Source: Hoeflea sp. | GTDB lineage: Bacteria; Pseudomonadota; Alphaproteobacteria; Rhizobiales; Rhizobiaceae | Assembly (NCBI GenBank): GCA_019084245.1 | Contig: JAHRFE010000040.1 | Location: forward strand, 1 to 64,000 | Direction of reading: 5' to 3' | Length of the DNA stretch: 64,000 nucleotides | Part shown: positions 29,101 to 37,149 of the stretch, one piece after another | Numbering within the stretch: position 1 is the stretch's first letter | Layout: each line of letters opens with the position of its first letter | Notes under the pieces: model-generated | What the model was told of the DNA's origin: nothing | The model's database searches: none | Seen by the model: the letters and a program-made list of their open reading frames with translations, nothing else | Program-made: the position numbers and the translations under genes

Positions 29101-29466
29101 GGTGGCCGGCAGGACGGGCAGCAGCGCGGACCACGCCATGCCGCAGGCGCCCCCGGCGCTCCGGGAGAAGGCCGAGGCCGGCGCGACCGCGGCAATCGTT
29201 CCGGCGACAAGCCGGCGGGCGAAGCCGGTTCTGAGGCCGAGGCCCGGCCGGGCAAGGGTCATCGCGGCAAGCCGCATCATGGCAAGGGCGGCCCCGGAAA
29301 GGGCGGATTCGGCAAGGGCGGACCCGGCGGCAGGGGTGGTCCCGACAAGGGTGCAGCCAGCCATGATGGCGGGCGCAATGACCGGCCGGTGCGCAAGGAA
29401 AAGCCGATCGATCCGGATTCGCCTTTTGCGGCCTTGGCGGCCCTGCGTGACAAACTGAAGAAATAG
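26188..29466 (+). CDS. SUV3-like superfamily 2 RNA helicase
   Basis: About 1092 residues. The helicase core is near the N-terminus: Walker A GPTNTGKTH, DEVQ (Walker B), SATVRG, and motif VI QIAGRAGR. The order and the mitochondrial-SUV3-like C-terminal segment fit the alphaproteobacterial relatives of SUV3, which unwind RNA in RNA decay. Beyond about residue 860 the protein becomes low complexity: first Ala/Pro/Glu-rich, then Gly/Lys/His-rich with GKGG and GRGG repeats, probably a flexible RNA-binding tail. Starts at TTG 26182 and ATG 26203 are possible. No strong ribosome site decides. Confidence 0.9.
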   Translation: MLRTLMPASPRHPPKPLILSGRGVTAVLGPTNTGKTHYAIERMAAHSSGVIGLPLRLLAREVYGRMVDKVGVKNVSLVTGEEKITPPGARYSVCTVEAMPQEANVAFVAIDEVQIAGDFERGHVFTDRILSLRGREETLLLGSATVRGILEQLLPGITVVERPRLSELHYAGSKKITRLPRRTAIVAFSAEEVYAIAELVRRQRGGAAVVLGALSPRTRNAQVELYQNGDVDYLVATDAIGMGLNLDVDHVAFAQDRKFDGYSYRQLTASEFGQIAGRAGRHLRDGTFGVTGQVEPLPDDLVQRLESHVFEPVKILQWRSKQLDFSSLKALQASLEQIPAIQGLTRALPAVDQRALEHLVNDFEVRDLASSPRNVATLWDVCSLPDYRRIAPAQHADLIATIYRDLIRTGTVNEDFLAEQVRRTDSTDGEIDTLSARISQIRTWTYISNRAEWLADPTHWQEKTREIEDRLSDALHERLTKRFVDRRTSVLMRRLRENAMLEAEISVNGDVFVEGHHIGQLAGFRFVADSSADGPDAKAVIAAAQKALALEFEARAARLHASGNSDFAIGADGTVRWLGDPVARLAAGDHVLKPRSILLADEQLTGTARDFVVARIDRFVNHHIATVLKPLDDLTRAEDLDGLARGLAFRLAENLGILFRRDVAEMIKDLDQAARASLRKYGIRFGAYHIFMPALLKPAPAELVTLLWALANDGFGKPGYGDVTPLLAAGRTSVATDPEIDREFYRLAGFRFLGKRAVRVDILERLADLIRPALQWKPGVPGARPEAAYDGRRFITTTGMLSILGATQDDIEEILKGLGYRADSVPAEEAQTHIATLDAAQLETATPAGSGPVVEVVVSRTAADRPHKPAAPASAIAVTETAPADAAQSEGTNPVEAQAPAEEIKPLETAADAPKDTVPASEPVADAAPASEPVAPADEEKADATPEAGATSEPAPEEVVEEPRPVLLWRPGGRQDGQQRGPRHAAGAPGAPGEGRGRRDRGNRSGDKPAGEAGSEAEARPGKGHRGKPHHGKGGPGKGGFGKGGPGGRGGPDKGAASHDGGRNDRPVRKEKPIDPDSPFAALAALRDKLKK

Positions 29467-29477
29467 GCACGGTTTTG

Positions 29478-29867
29478 GTGGATCAGCCCGAACGACAGCG
29501 CATCGACAAGTGGCTGTTTTTCGCGCGGATCGCCAAATCCCGGACGCTCGCGGGCAAGTTTGCCGCGGCCGGCAATGTCCGGGTCAACCGGGAAAAGATC
29601 GATCAGGCAAGTTTCCTGGTCAAGCCGGGCGACGTGCTGACCATCACGCTGGAGCGGCGAATCCTGGTTCTCAAGATTCTGGGCTGCGGCCAGCGCCGCG
29701 GCCCCGCACCGGAAGCGCAGCTGCTTTACGAAGACATCACTCCCAAACCTGCCGCCGTCGACGAGCCAAAGGTGTTCACACCACAGCGTGAACCCGGAGC
29801 GGGCCGTCCCACCAAGCGGGACAGGCGAAAAATTGATCAGTTTCGCAATCCGGATGAGGACGCATGA
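29478..29867 (+). CDS. S4 domain RNA-binding protein (HSP15-like)
   Basis: A 129-residue basic protein. The S4 domain is at residues about 8-70 (RIDKWLFFARIAKSRTLAGKFAAAGNVRVN), as in the heat-shock protein Hsp15 that rescues stalled 50S subunits. A charged tail (GRPTKRDRRKIDQF) follows. I use GTG 29478, and a TTG directly upstream is an alternative. It follows the helicase by 11 bp and is very likely co-transcribed, which suggests a shared role in RNA handling. Confidence 0.85.
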   Translation: MDQPERQRIDKWLFFARIAKSRTLAGKFAAAGNVRVNREKIDQASFLVKPGDVLTITLERRILVLKILGCGQRRGPAPEAQLLYEDITPKPAAVDEPKVFTPQREPGAGRPTKRDRRKIDQFRNPDEDA

Positions 29868-30074
29868 TTTACCCTTGACGGGGGCCTGTCCGGGGAAAGC
29901 TATCCGCAATAGCGCATGGCTGCCGCATGCTTTGTCCATCGACGATCGGCTGCGGCGCTTTGTCGAAATCCGATGTCTTGCAAAGCACGCGCAAAGCCGG
30001 TACCTCACGCCGTTGTTCGCTGCCGTGCAAGCGACATTGACTTGGATGCGCGGCATTGCAGCGCATCTGAAATG

Positions 30075-30118
30075 ATGCAGGCCCGGCTCAAGGCATCAGC
30101 TTTGAGCCGGGCCTGCAT
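30075..30118 (+). promoter_or_regulatory. Perfect 17-bp hairpin just before fdxA
   Basis: Positions 30075-30091 pair perfectly with 30102-30118 around a 10-nt loop. The stem ends 19 nt before the fdxA ATG and directly ahead of its AGGAGAG site. There is no T-run. It may terminate transcription from the S4 gene in a factor-dependent way or shape the fdxA leader. Confidence 0.55.
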
Positions 30119-30137
30119 GGAGCCTCAGGAGAGACGT

Positions 30138-30476
30138 ATGACCTATGTGGTGACTGACAATTGCATCCGCTGCAAATATATGGATTGCGTCGAGGTCTGC
30201 CCGGTGGATTGTTTCTACGAGGGCGAGAACATGCTGGTCATCCATCCTGACGAGTGCATTGACTGCGGCGTTTGCGAGCCGGAATGCCCTGCCGACGCGA
30301 TCAGCCCCGACACCGAGCCGGGGATGGAAAAATGGCTTGAGATCAACACCGAATTTGCCGACAAATGGCCCAATATCACCATCAAGCGCGAGTCGCCCGG
30401 CGACGCGAAGGAGTTTGATGGACAGGAAGGCAAATTCGAAAAGTACTTCTCCCCGGAGCCGGGCGAAGGCGACTGA
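30138..30476 (+). CDS. fdxA: Seven-iron ferredoxin FdxA
   Basis: A 112-residue ferredoxin with one 3Fe-4S and one 4Fe-4S cluster. The cysteines are in [17 protein letters not shown] and [15 protein letters not shown], followed by the acidic C-terminal extension of the alphaproteobacterial type. It carries electrons in the cytoplasm; partners are not known. It sits in the usual rhizobial order S4 - fdxA - carD. GGAGAG precedes the ATG. Confidence 0.96.
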   Translation: MTYVVTDNCIRCKYMDCVEVCPVDCFYEGENMLVIHPDECIDCGVCEPECPADAISPDTEPGMEKWLEINTEFADKWPNITIKRESPGDAKEFDGQEGKFEKYFSPEPGEGD

Positions 30477-30893
30477 GCGCCCGTTCCCGGGCAATAATCG
30501 TTGCATCGCAACAATTTGACCGGTGCGGCGGCGCATGATTCGCAAGCCTTGGCGGATTTTTCCCGCAAGGTCCACAGCCATTGGCGCAAATCATTGATTT
30601 ACACCAATTTTTGTGATACACATTATATTACTGACATCTTTAAGGCGCCGTCAGGGCGAAACAAGAAGCAAAAACGGAAGCAAACGTCCCTTACAGCGGT
30701 GGTCCCCTCCTTGCAGCGCGATGCTGCCGGAATGCCATAATCCGCGCGGTGAACGCCTGCGTTGTTTTGCCTCTTATCGCTTGAGTAAGGCCTTGTCAGT
30801 GCGATGCGCCACATGGCCTTCGCGAGGACCTGTCCGGGCAACCCATGTCCGGCTCCCAGTGTCCGTTTCCGTAACAGGGAGTTTTGAAAACGC
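30477..30893 (+). other. Intergenic leader of carD, 417 bp
   Basis: I find no gene. An AT-rich patch at about 30595-30640 stands out from the surroundings and may hold the carD promoter, but no pair of boxes has convincing spacing. The last 20 bp contain the carD ribosome site (CAGGGAG). Confidence 0.5.
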
Positions 30894-31466
30894 ATGACAA
30901 CCCAGCAGAAAAAAATGGCTTCACAGAGACAGGGTTTCAAGACCGGTGAGTCGATTGTCTATCCCGCCCATGGCGTTGGACAGATTGTCGCTATCGAAGA
31001 ACAGGAAGTTGCGGGCCACAAACTTGAACTGTTTGTGATTGATTTTGAGAAAGACAAGATGCGCCTCAAGGTGCCGGTCGCCAAGGCATCCACCATCGGC
31101 ATGCGCAAATTGTCGGAAACGGATTTCGTCGAGCGCGCTCTGAAGGTCGTTCAGGGCCGCGCCCGGGTCAAACGGACCATGTGGTCGCGCCGCGCACAGG
31201 AATATGATGCAAAGATCAACTCCGGTGATCTGATTTCGATCGCTGAGGTGGTTCGCGACCTGTATCGCGCCGAAAATCAGCCTGAGCAGTCCTATTCGGA
31301 ACGTCAGCTTTATGAAGCCGCGCTCGACCGGATGGCGCGCGAACTCGGCGCAGTCAACAAGATGTCCGACACCGAGGCTGTGCGCCTGATTGAGGTCAAC
31401 CTCAACAAGGGTCCAAAGCGCGGCAAGGCCAATGATGAAGAAGGCGCCCAGGAAGAAGCCGCCTGA
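30894..31466 (+). CDS. carD: CarD/CdnL family RNA polymerase-binding regulator
   Basis: A 190-residue protein. The N-terminal RNA-polymerase interaction domain (about 18-70: VYPAHGVGQIVAIEEQEVAGHKLELFVI) is followed by a helical DNA-binding domain ending near 165, then a charged tail. CdnL/CarD stabilises open complexes at housekeeping promoters and is needed for normal growth in Caulobacter. A strong terminator follows the gene. Confidence 0.94.
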   Translation: MTTQQKKMASQRQGFKTGESIVYPAHGVGQIVAIEEQEVAGHKLELFVIDFEKDKMRLKVPVAKASTIGMRKLSETDFVERALKVVQGRARVKRTMWSRRAQEYDAKINSGDLISIAEVVRDLYRAENQPEQSYSERQLYEAALDRMARELGAVNKMSDTEAVRLIEVNLNKGPKRGKANDEEGAQEEAA

Positions 31467-31497
31467 TCGGCTGACTGCCTGAGCACCAACGATCTAG

Positions 31498-31529
31498 ACC
31501 CGGGCCGGATCTCGCGCCCGGGTTTTTTT
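31498..31529 (+). terminator. Rho-independent terminator of carD
   Basis: ACCCGGGC (31498-31505) pairs with GCCCGGGT (31516-31523) around a 10-nt loop and is followed by seven T residues. The gene-free stretch before rpoH2 begins here. Confidence 0.88.
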
Positions 31530-32158
31530 ATGCCCCTTGCGGTCTACTTCAAGATGCCTTGAACCGATTCAGAACATGCATTCATTCAAGATGTTACCGC
31601 GACCTTTGCGCATCCAGTTGGATGCCCGGCGCTTGTAAGACACAAACCATGCGGCAGTTCTAAGTTTTGCAGCGCCGTGCGTTAATCAAGCACCCCGCCC
31701 TTTGAAAGCACAGGTATCCTCAAAACCAGATTGCTGCGAGAAAAAAGCAGCATTGCAGGATCTCTGCGGAGTTCATTTCATGGTTGAGCAAATGCTCGCT
31801 GTGTCATGTATTTTCCTTCCAGACAGAAACATGGGAACGAAATCAGACATGAACAGTTTTAACTTTGAGACTGTGACCTGATCATTTGCCTGAATAAGCA
31901 AAGGACAGTGGTTGATCCGGATCATCAGGGCTGATTTGCATGGAACGTTGAAGGCGATCAGTTGCAGAAGACAACCGCCGTTGTGGTGGGTCGGTGAATG
32001 CAGGACAGCGCTGAATGTGCCCGGCTTGAGAAGGGCTTCCTTTCGCGACCCGATCACGCCGATGTCATCGAGTGTGATGATCCATTTGCAGCGGAAGCGC
32101 GTAACTTTTTTGCAGGACAGGAAACTGAACAGTAAGACGTCAATGACAGGAGAATGTC
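31530..32158 (+). other. Long gene-free leader of rpoH2
   Basis: About 630 bp without a convincing gene. A possible general-stress promoter lies at 31834-31858 and a 12-bp palindrome TGATCCGGATCA at 31913-31924. The rest shows nothing I can name. Confidence 0.5.
31834..31858 (+). promoter_or_regulatory. rpoH: Possible RpoE2/EcfG-type promoter for rpoH2
   Basis: GGAAC at 31834-31838, then 18 bp, then TT at 31857-31858 (inside AGTTTT) matches the form GGAAC-N18/19-TT known for the general stress sigma factor of Sinorhizobium. In that genus rpoH2 is a target of this sigma factor. The distance to the start codon is about 300 nt, which would give a long leader. Confidence 0.4.
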
Positions 32159-33022
32159 ATGAAAGCGATCTCGGCAGACAGGCAAATGGTACGCGCGGCG
32201 ATGGCGGCGCCCTATCTCGAACGCGAACAGGAACATGACCTAGCTGTGCGCTGGAAGGACAACAAGGATCAGGACGCGCTTCACCAGATCACCATGGCGC
32301 ATATGCGGCTTGTGATTTCCATGGCTGCGAAGTTCCGCAATTTCGGTCTGCCGATGAACGATCTGATCCAGGAAGGCCATGTCGGGCTTCTCGAAGCTGC
32401 GGCCCGGTTCGAGCCCGAGCGCGATGTCCGCTTCTCCACCTATGCGACCTGGTGGATCCGCGCCTCGATTCAGGATTACATCCTGCGCAACTGGTCGATC
32501 GTGCGGGGTGGCACGAGTTCCGCTCAGAAAGCGCTGTTTTTCAATCTGCGGCGGCTCAGGGCGCGTCTCGCTCAGGACGATCCGACGCTCACAGACAGCG
32601 CAATCCATTCCCAGATCGCCAACACACTCGGTGTTCATGCCAAGGATGTGGCGGTGATGGATGCGCGCCTGTCCGGCTCGGATTCATCGCTCAACGCACC
32701 GATGTCGGACGGTGAATCCGGCGCCTCGTCCGACCGGATGGATTTCCTGAAAAGCGATGAGCCTCTGCCCGATGAGCAGGTGTCCACCATCATCGACGAA
32801 GAGCGCCGGAGCCTCTGGCTCGGCGACGCGCTCAACACGCTCAATCCGCGCGAACTGCGGATCATACGGGAACGCAGGCTCGCGGAAGACGGCGCGACGC
32901 TCGAATCGCTTGGCACGGCGCTCGGAATTTCCAAGGAGCGGGTGCGGCAGATTGAAAACCGGGCGCTTGAAAAGCTGCGTGCGGTGCTGACCTCGCAAAC
33001 CCCCGAGATCGCCAGCCTCTGA
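32159..33022 (+). CDS. rpoH: RNA polymerase sigma-32 factor RpoH (RpoH2 type)
   Basis: A 287-residue sigma-70 family factor. Region 2 is at about 40-120 (DLIQEGHVGLLEAAARFEPERDVRFSTYATWWIRASIQDYILRNWSIV), the RpoH box is visible as QKALFFNLRRLRARL near 122-136, and region 4 ends the protein (LGISKERVRQIENRALEKLR). Its position after carD and its sequence fit RpoH2, the oxidative and general-stress branch in rhizobia rather than the main heat-shock factor. Confidence 0.93.
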   Translation: MKAISADRQMVRAAMAAPYLEREQEHDLAVRWKDNKDQDALHQITMAHMRLVISMAAKFRNFGLPMNDLIQEGHVGLLEAAARFEPERDVRFSTYATWWIRASIQDYILRNWSIVRGGTSSAQKALFFNLRRLRARLAQDDPTLTDSAIHSQIANTLGVHAKDVAVMDARLSGSDSSLNAPMSDGESGASSDRMDFLKSDEPLPDEQVSTIIDEERRSLWLGDALNTLNPRELRIIRERRLAEDGATLESLGTALGISKERVRQIENRALEKLRAVLTSQTPEIASL

Positions 33023-33072
33023 TCACGCCGGATCCCAGGCCTTCCTGGCCATTGGAACCGGGTTGCCGCTGA

Positions 33073-34584
33073 TCAGCGGTCCGTGACGATCTTGACGCGC
33101 TGACCGGGCACGAGCACTTCGCCCGGCGCGATCGCATTGAGAAGCCTGAACAGTTCGACCTTGCGCTCAACTCCGCGCATGCGGCTCGCCATCGTGCCCA
33201 GCGTATCTCCCTGGGCTACGGTAACAATGCGGATTCGCAAGGGTTCGAGCGCCTTGATTTCACTCGCGGACATTTTCTGGAAACCGGCCCGGACAGCCGA
33301 TGCGGTCACGCCGAGGGCTGCGCTGCCTCGGGGTGCTGCCGTCAGGAACCGGTAAATGCGGTCCTTGAGCCGTATGACGGTGATGTCGAAATCCCAGCGG
33401 TCGGCGCTGGCTCGAGCCGTTGCCGCGGGCAGGCCGTTGATCCGCGTTTCCGCAATCGAACTCTCATCGAGCCCGGTGACCCAGCCGCTCGCGATGTATC
33501 TGGTCAGCGACTGGCGGCCATTGTCGGTGACCCCGTCAAAGCGGATCGCCAGGTCGCCAGGACCTGTCGCCAGCACCGCGTCGGCATTGTTGTCGATCCG
33601 GAACCCGTCCGGAACGGAAAACCGTACGCCGAGCACCGGGTGAAGGAACTCGGTGCCGCGGACATAGCCTTCATTGGGGCTGTCGCCGAACAAGAGCCCG
33701 TCGATGCCGTCTAGATAGAAATCGCGGCCTCGATCACCGACGCCCTCCGGTCCGAAAGCTCTTGCATGGTTCTTGGCAAGTTCAACCCGTTGCGGTGCAT
33801 TCGGGTGGCTCGCCAGAAAGTCGAGGCTCGCATCAGCGCCGGGTTCAACGGCTGAAAAGCGCTGGTTGGCGTTCATGGAGTCAAGGAACCGCGCTGCCGC
33901 GTAGGGATCGTACCCCGCCTCGCCCAGCATCCTGATGCCGATGACATCGGCCTGGAGTTCCTGATTGCGGGAGAAGGCGGCGAGCGACAGCTTGCCGCGG
34001 GCAACGACCTGTCGTCCGGCGATGGAATTGGAGAACAACTCCTCCGCCACCTGGCCGGCGATCTCGACTTCCTTTTCACGGCGCTGGCGCTCAAGGCCGT
34101 GATTGGCGGTGACGTGGGCCATTTCATGCGAGAGCACCGCAGCGACTTCCGAAGCATCATTGGCGAGCGCCAGCAGGCCGCGGGTGACGTAGAGAAAGCC
34201 ACCCGGCAGCGCAAAGGCGTTGACGGCAGGCGAGTTGAGCACGGTGATGCGATAGGCCTGTTCCGGGTTTTCCGAAACCAGCGTCAGGGCGCCGACAATG
34301 CGCGCCACCAGACGTTCCGTCTTGGTGTCGGAGAATTCGCCGCCATACGTCGCGATAATGCGCGGATGCTCATTGGCGCCAATGCGGGTGCGCGGATCCG
34401 ATGCGCCCGCCTTCTCGGCAGTCTGCGGCGTGCTGGACGGCTTGACGCTGGACTCATAGACATCCTCGCCCAGCGTCTGGCACCCTGACAGCACAAGTGC
34501 GCCGGACAGCAGTGCGACGGCGAACCGGGTTCGCGCTCTGGCTGGGGCTATCATGATCGGCTGGGGCGGTTCGATGTGGGCCAT
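33073..34584 (-). CDS. M48 family metalloprotease lipoprotein with LysM-like C-terminus
   Basis: A 503-residue protein. The N-terminal signal ends in a lipobox LSGC (Cys35), so it is membrane-anchored in the envelope. The M48 domain has H153EMAH157 with the third zinc ligand near Glu209 in NQELQADV, as in BepA/YcaL-type quality-control proteases. A middle domain of unknown kind and a C-terminal LysM-like part (VAQGDTLGTMASRMRG; VLVPGQRVKIV) suggest peptidoglycan contact. The start at 34584 is uncertain, and ATG 34554 would shorten the signal. It converges with rpoH2. Confidence 0.9.
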   Translation of the reverse strand: MAHIEPPQPIMIAPARARTRFAVALLSGALVLSGCQTLGEDVYESSVKPSSTPQTAEKAGASDPRTRIGANEHPRIIATYGGEFSDTKTERLVARIVGALTLVSENPEQAYRITVLNSPAVNAFALPGGFLYVTRGLLALANDASEVAAVLSHEMAHVTANHGLERQRREKEVEIAGQVAEELFSNSIAGRQVVARGKLSLAAFSRNQELQADVIGIRMLGEAGYDPYAAARFLDSMNANQRFSAVEPGADASLDFLASHPNAPQRVELAKNHARAFGPEGVGDRGRDFYLDGIDGLLFGDSPNEGYVRGTEFLHPVLGVRFSVPDGFRIDNNADAVLATGPGDLAIRFDGVTDNGRQSLTRYIASGWVTGLDESSIAETRINGLPAATARASADRWDFDITVIRLKDRIYRFLTAAPRGSAALGVTASAVRAGFQKMSASEIKALEPLRIRIVTVAQGDTLGTMASRMRGVERKVELFRLLNAIAPGEVLVPGQRVKIVTDR

Positions 34585-34770
34585 GGTCCGGGTGCAGGGT
34601 CTGAATTTTCATGCCGGGACGGAGGCTTGAGAGCTTCGTAGGCCGGGGCGACGGCTTTCGGTCTATCTCACTTCGCGCCGGTTCTCCAGTGGCAAACGCT
34701 CGCGTCGAAATTGTGGCGCTGTCCGATATTGACATCAAGCCGGTCGCTGCGGCGATTTGAAGGCGGAATC

Positions 34771-35496
34771 TTAGGTCCCGGATTTGCGGCCAAGATAGCT
34801 CTCGAGCTCCGGCAAGTCGTGCCGTTCGAAAAACCCCTCGGCCGGGGCGTCGGCGGCAATCCGCCCCTTGCTCACCAGCAGGATCTGATCGGCTGCGGCA
34901 CTGGCCTCGTCGGGATCGTGAGTCACCATCAGCACGGTTGCGCCAACTTCTGCGCGGATCTCCAGCATCAGGCCCAGCATGTCGGCGGCGAGGCCGGGAC
35001 CGAGGCCGTCAAACGGCTCGTCGAGCAGCAGCAATGGCCGCCGGCGGACAAAGGCGCGGGCGAGCGCCACGCGCTGCCGCTCGCCGCCCGACAGCGAGGC
35101 GGGTTGCCGCCGGCCAAAGCCTGCGAGGCCGACCCGGTCAAGCGCCGTTTCGACTTTTCGCCAAGCGCGATCATCGAGTCTGAGGGCAGGGTCGAGGCCG
35201 AGGCCGATATTGGTGCGGATATCGAGGTGAGCGAAGAGATTGTTGTCCTGAAACACCATCGAGACACCGCGCGCCGAAGGCGGCAGGTCATCGACCGGCT
35301 TGCCGTCCTGCAGGATCCGTCCGGTGCGGGGGCTGAGAAATCCCGCGGCGAGATTGAGCAGGGTCGACTTGCCGGCTCCGGAGGGTCCCAGGATCGCGGT
35401 TACGGTGCCCGCCGCCCGCTGAAACGAGAATTCGGCGCTGAGGTCGCCGATGCCGTAGGCGACATTATCGAATTCGATGGCGGGGGCATGTGTCAT
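34771..35496 (-). CDS. thiQ: Thiamine ABC transporter ATP-binding protein
   Basis: A 241-residue ATPase with Walker A GPSGAGKST, signature LSGGERQRVALARA and Walker B LLLLDEPF. Its short length and gene context fit ThiQ, the motor of thiamine/TPP uptake. The ATG at 35496 overlaps the thiP stop and has AGGGAA upstream; the longer frame has no family similarity. It is last in thiB-thiP-thiQ. Confidence 0.93.
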   Translation of the reverse strand: MTHAPAIEFDNVAYGIGDLSAEFSFQRAAGTVTAILGPSGAGKSTLLNLAAGFLSPRTGRILQDGKPVDDLPPSARGVSMVFQDNNLFAHLDIRTNIGLGLDPALRLDDRAWRKVETALDRVGLAGFGRRQPASLSGGERQRVALARAFVRRRPLLLLDEPFDGLGPGLAADMLGLMLEIRAEVGATVLMVTHDPDEASAAADQILLVSKGRIAADAPAEGFFERHDLPELESYLGRKSGT

Positions 35497-37133
35497 TGCA
35501 GTTGTTTCCCTGGCCAAAGCGCGGATCCAGACCGGTTGCCAAGTCGGTCGGCGATGATCATCAACGCCATGGTGGTTACTCCCAGAAGCAGCGCCAGTCC
35601 GGCGGCGTCGGCGGTGCGGTAGCTTCCCAGCTTCTGGTAGAGAAGCCACGGCAGGGTCACGATCCGGTCGCTGCCAAACAGCGCGATGGCCCCCAGATCC
35701 CCCAGCGACAGCGCGACGGCGAAGACAAACCCGGTTGCCAGCGGCACAAGCATGGCCGGAATGTCGATCTGCCGGATGCGGTTGATCCCGGTGATCCCGA
35801 GCGACAGCGCCAGCCTGCCGTTGCGCTCCATGGCGCTTTGATGCGCCGGCTCGATCACCCGCATGACGAAGGGCAGGGCCATCAGCGCGTTGATCAGCAC
35901 GATCACCGCCAGCGGAGCCAGCAACTGCCCGGCGCCACCGCCAAGCATCAGGAACCAGCCGGCTCCCAGCACCACCGGGGGAACCAGAAGCGTCAGTGAC
36001 CCTGCCGCCCCCGACATCCCCGACAAAAGCCCAAGGCGGCGTGATTGTGGCTGATCGCCGGCCGAATAGCGCGCCCGCACCATCAGGCTTGCGAGGCTTA
36101 CCGATACAATCGCTGCGGCAATGCCAATCAGCAGGCTGGTTGCGGCGGCGCGCCAGAACAGTGCGTCGGTGAGCAATCGCATGAGATCCGCTGCGAGCCC
36201 CGATATGACCACCGCGACAAGCGGTGCGCCGACAAAGACGCCGGCGGCACCGATCAACGCCGCATCGGGCAGAGCGTGCCAGCCACGGGCGACATCCGGG
36301 CGGTCGGTGCCGCCGCCCTTGGTGTCGCCGGCCTCGGTTGGCACCGAGATCAGCTTGAGCCCCAGCATGACGGCAAGCGTCAGGCCGATCTGGATGGCCG
36401 AAAGCAGCACGGCGCGGCCGGGATCGAAATCAAAGCGCAGCGCCTGATAGATGGCGACCTCAAGCGTGGTCGCCGCCGGCCCGCCGCCAAGCACCAGCAC
36501 GAGCGTGAACGAGGTGGCGCACAGCATGAACACGAGCCCCGCGGCGGCTCCCACGGACCGGCGCATCGCCGGCCATTCGACGAAGCGGAACAGGTTGAAA
36601 CCGCTCATGCCGAGATTGGCGGCGGTCTTCCAGTATTCCGGCGGCAAGCGCTCGAGTCCCGGCAAGATCAGCCGTGCGGCAAGCGGCATGTTGAAAAACA
36701 CGTGGGCAATGAGAATTCCGCTCAGGCCATAGATGGAAAACGGGGTCTCTACGCCAAACAGCGCTAGTCCCTGGTTGGCCACGCCATTGCGGCCCCAGAC
36801 CTCGAGCAGACCGAGGGCCGCCACCAATGGCGGCAGGCCAAGCGGCACAGCGAACAGATTGATGAGCCAGCGCCGCCCCCAGAACGAGGGGCGGCGCGCC
36901 AGCGACCGGGCAAGGGGCACCGCAAAGCCCACGCTGAGCAGGGTCGAGAGGCCCGCCTGCAGCAGCGTGAACCATGTGATGCGGGCGAGGTAGGCGCCCT
37001 GACTTGCCGACACGTCAGACCCTGTCCCCTGTGCCACCAGTACGGCCACTGGTGCCGCCAGCGCCAGGCCGATAAACATCAGCGCGGCAACACCGCCGGC
37101 CCTTGATGCGTGGTGCTCGGTCCGGGTCAGCAT
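35493..37133 (-). CDS. thiP: Thiamine ABC transporter permease
   Basis: A 546-residue membrane protein made of two fused permease halves with about twelve helices. Each half has an inner-membrane-transport loop (ARLILPGLERLPPEYWKTAANLGMSGF in the first and a related loop in the second). This duplicated layout is that of ThiP and ferric permeases. The flanking thiB and thiQ and the upstream TPP riboswitch decide for thiamine. Confidence 0.93.
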   Translation of the reverse strand: MLTRTEHHASRAGGVAALMFIGLALAAPVAVLVAQGTGSDVSASQGAYLARITWFTLLQAGLSTLLSVGFAVPLARSLARRPSFWGRRWLINLFAVPLGLPPLVAALGLLEVWGRNGVANQGLALFGVETPFSIYGLSGILIAHVFFNMPLAARLILPGLERLPPEYWKTAANLGMSGFNLFRFVEWPAMRRSVGAAAGLVFMLCATSFTLVLVLGGGPAATTLEVAIYQALRFDFDPGRAVLLSAIQIGLTLAVMLGLKLISVPTEAGDTKGGGTDRPDVARGWHALPDAALIGAAGVFVGAPLVAVVISGLAADLMRLLTDALFWRAAATSLLIGIAAAIVSVSLASLMVRARYSAGDQPQSRRLGLLSGMSGAAGSLTLLVPPVVLGAGWFLMLGGGAGQLLAPLAVIVLINALMALPFVMRVIEPAHQSAMERNGRLALSLGITGINRIRQIDIPAMLVPLATGFVFAVALSLGDLGAIALFGSDRIVTLPWLLYQKLGSYRTADAAGLALLLGVTTMALMIIADRLGNRSGSALWPGKQLQ

Positions 37134-37149
37134 GGGGGCAAGGCCGCGC

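Noticed and set aside
30501-30897. Short plus-strand frames before carD
   Set aside because: No ribosome site and no domain; they look like chance frames in the leader.
31773-32238. Short frames on both strands in the rpoH2 leader
   Set aside because: No domain, and the frames overlap each other and the start of rpoH2.
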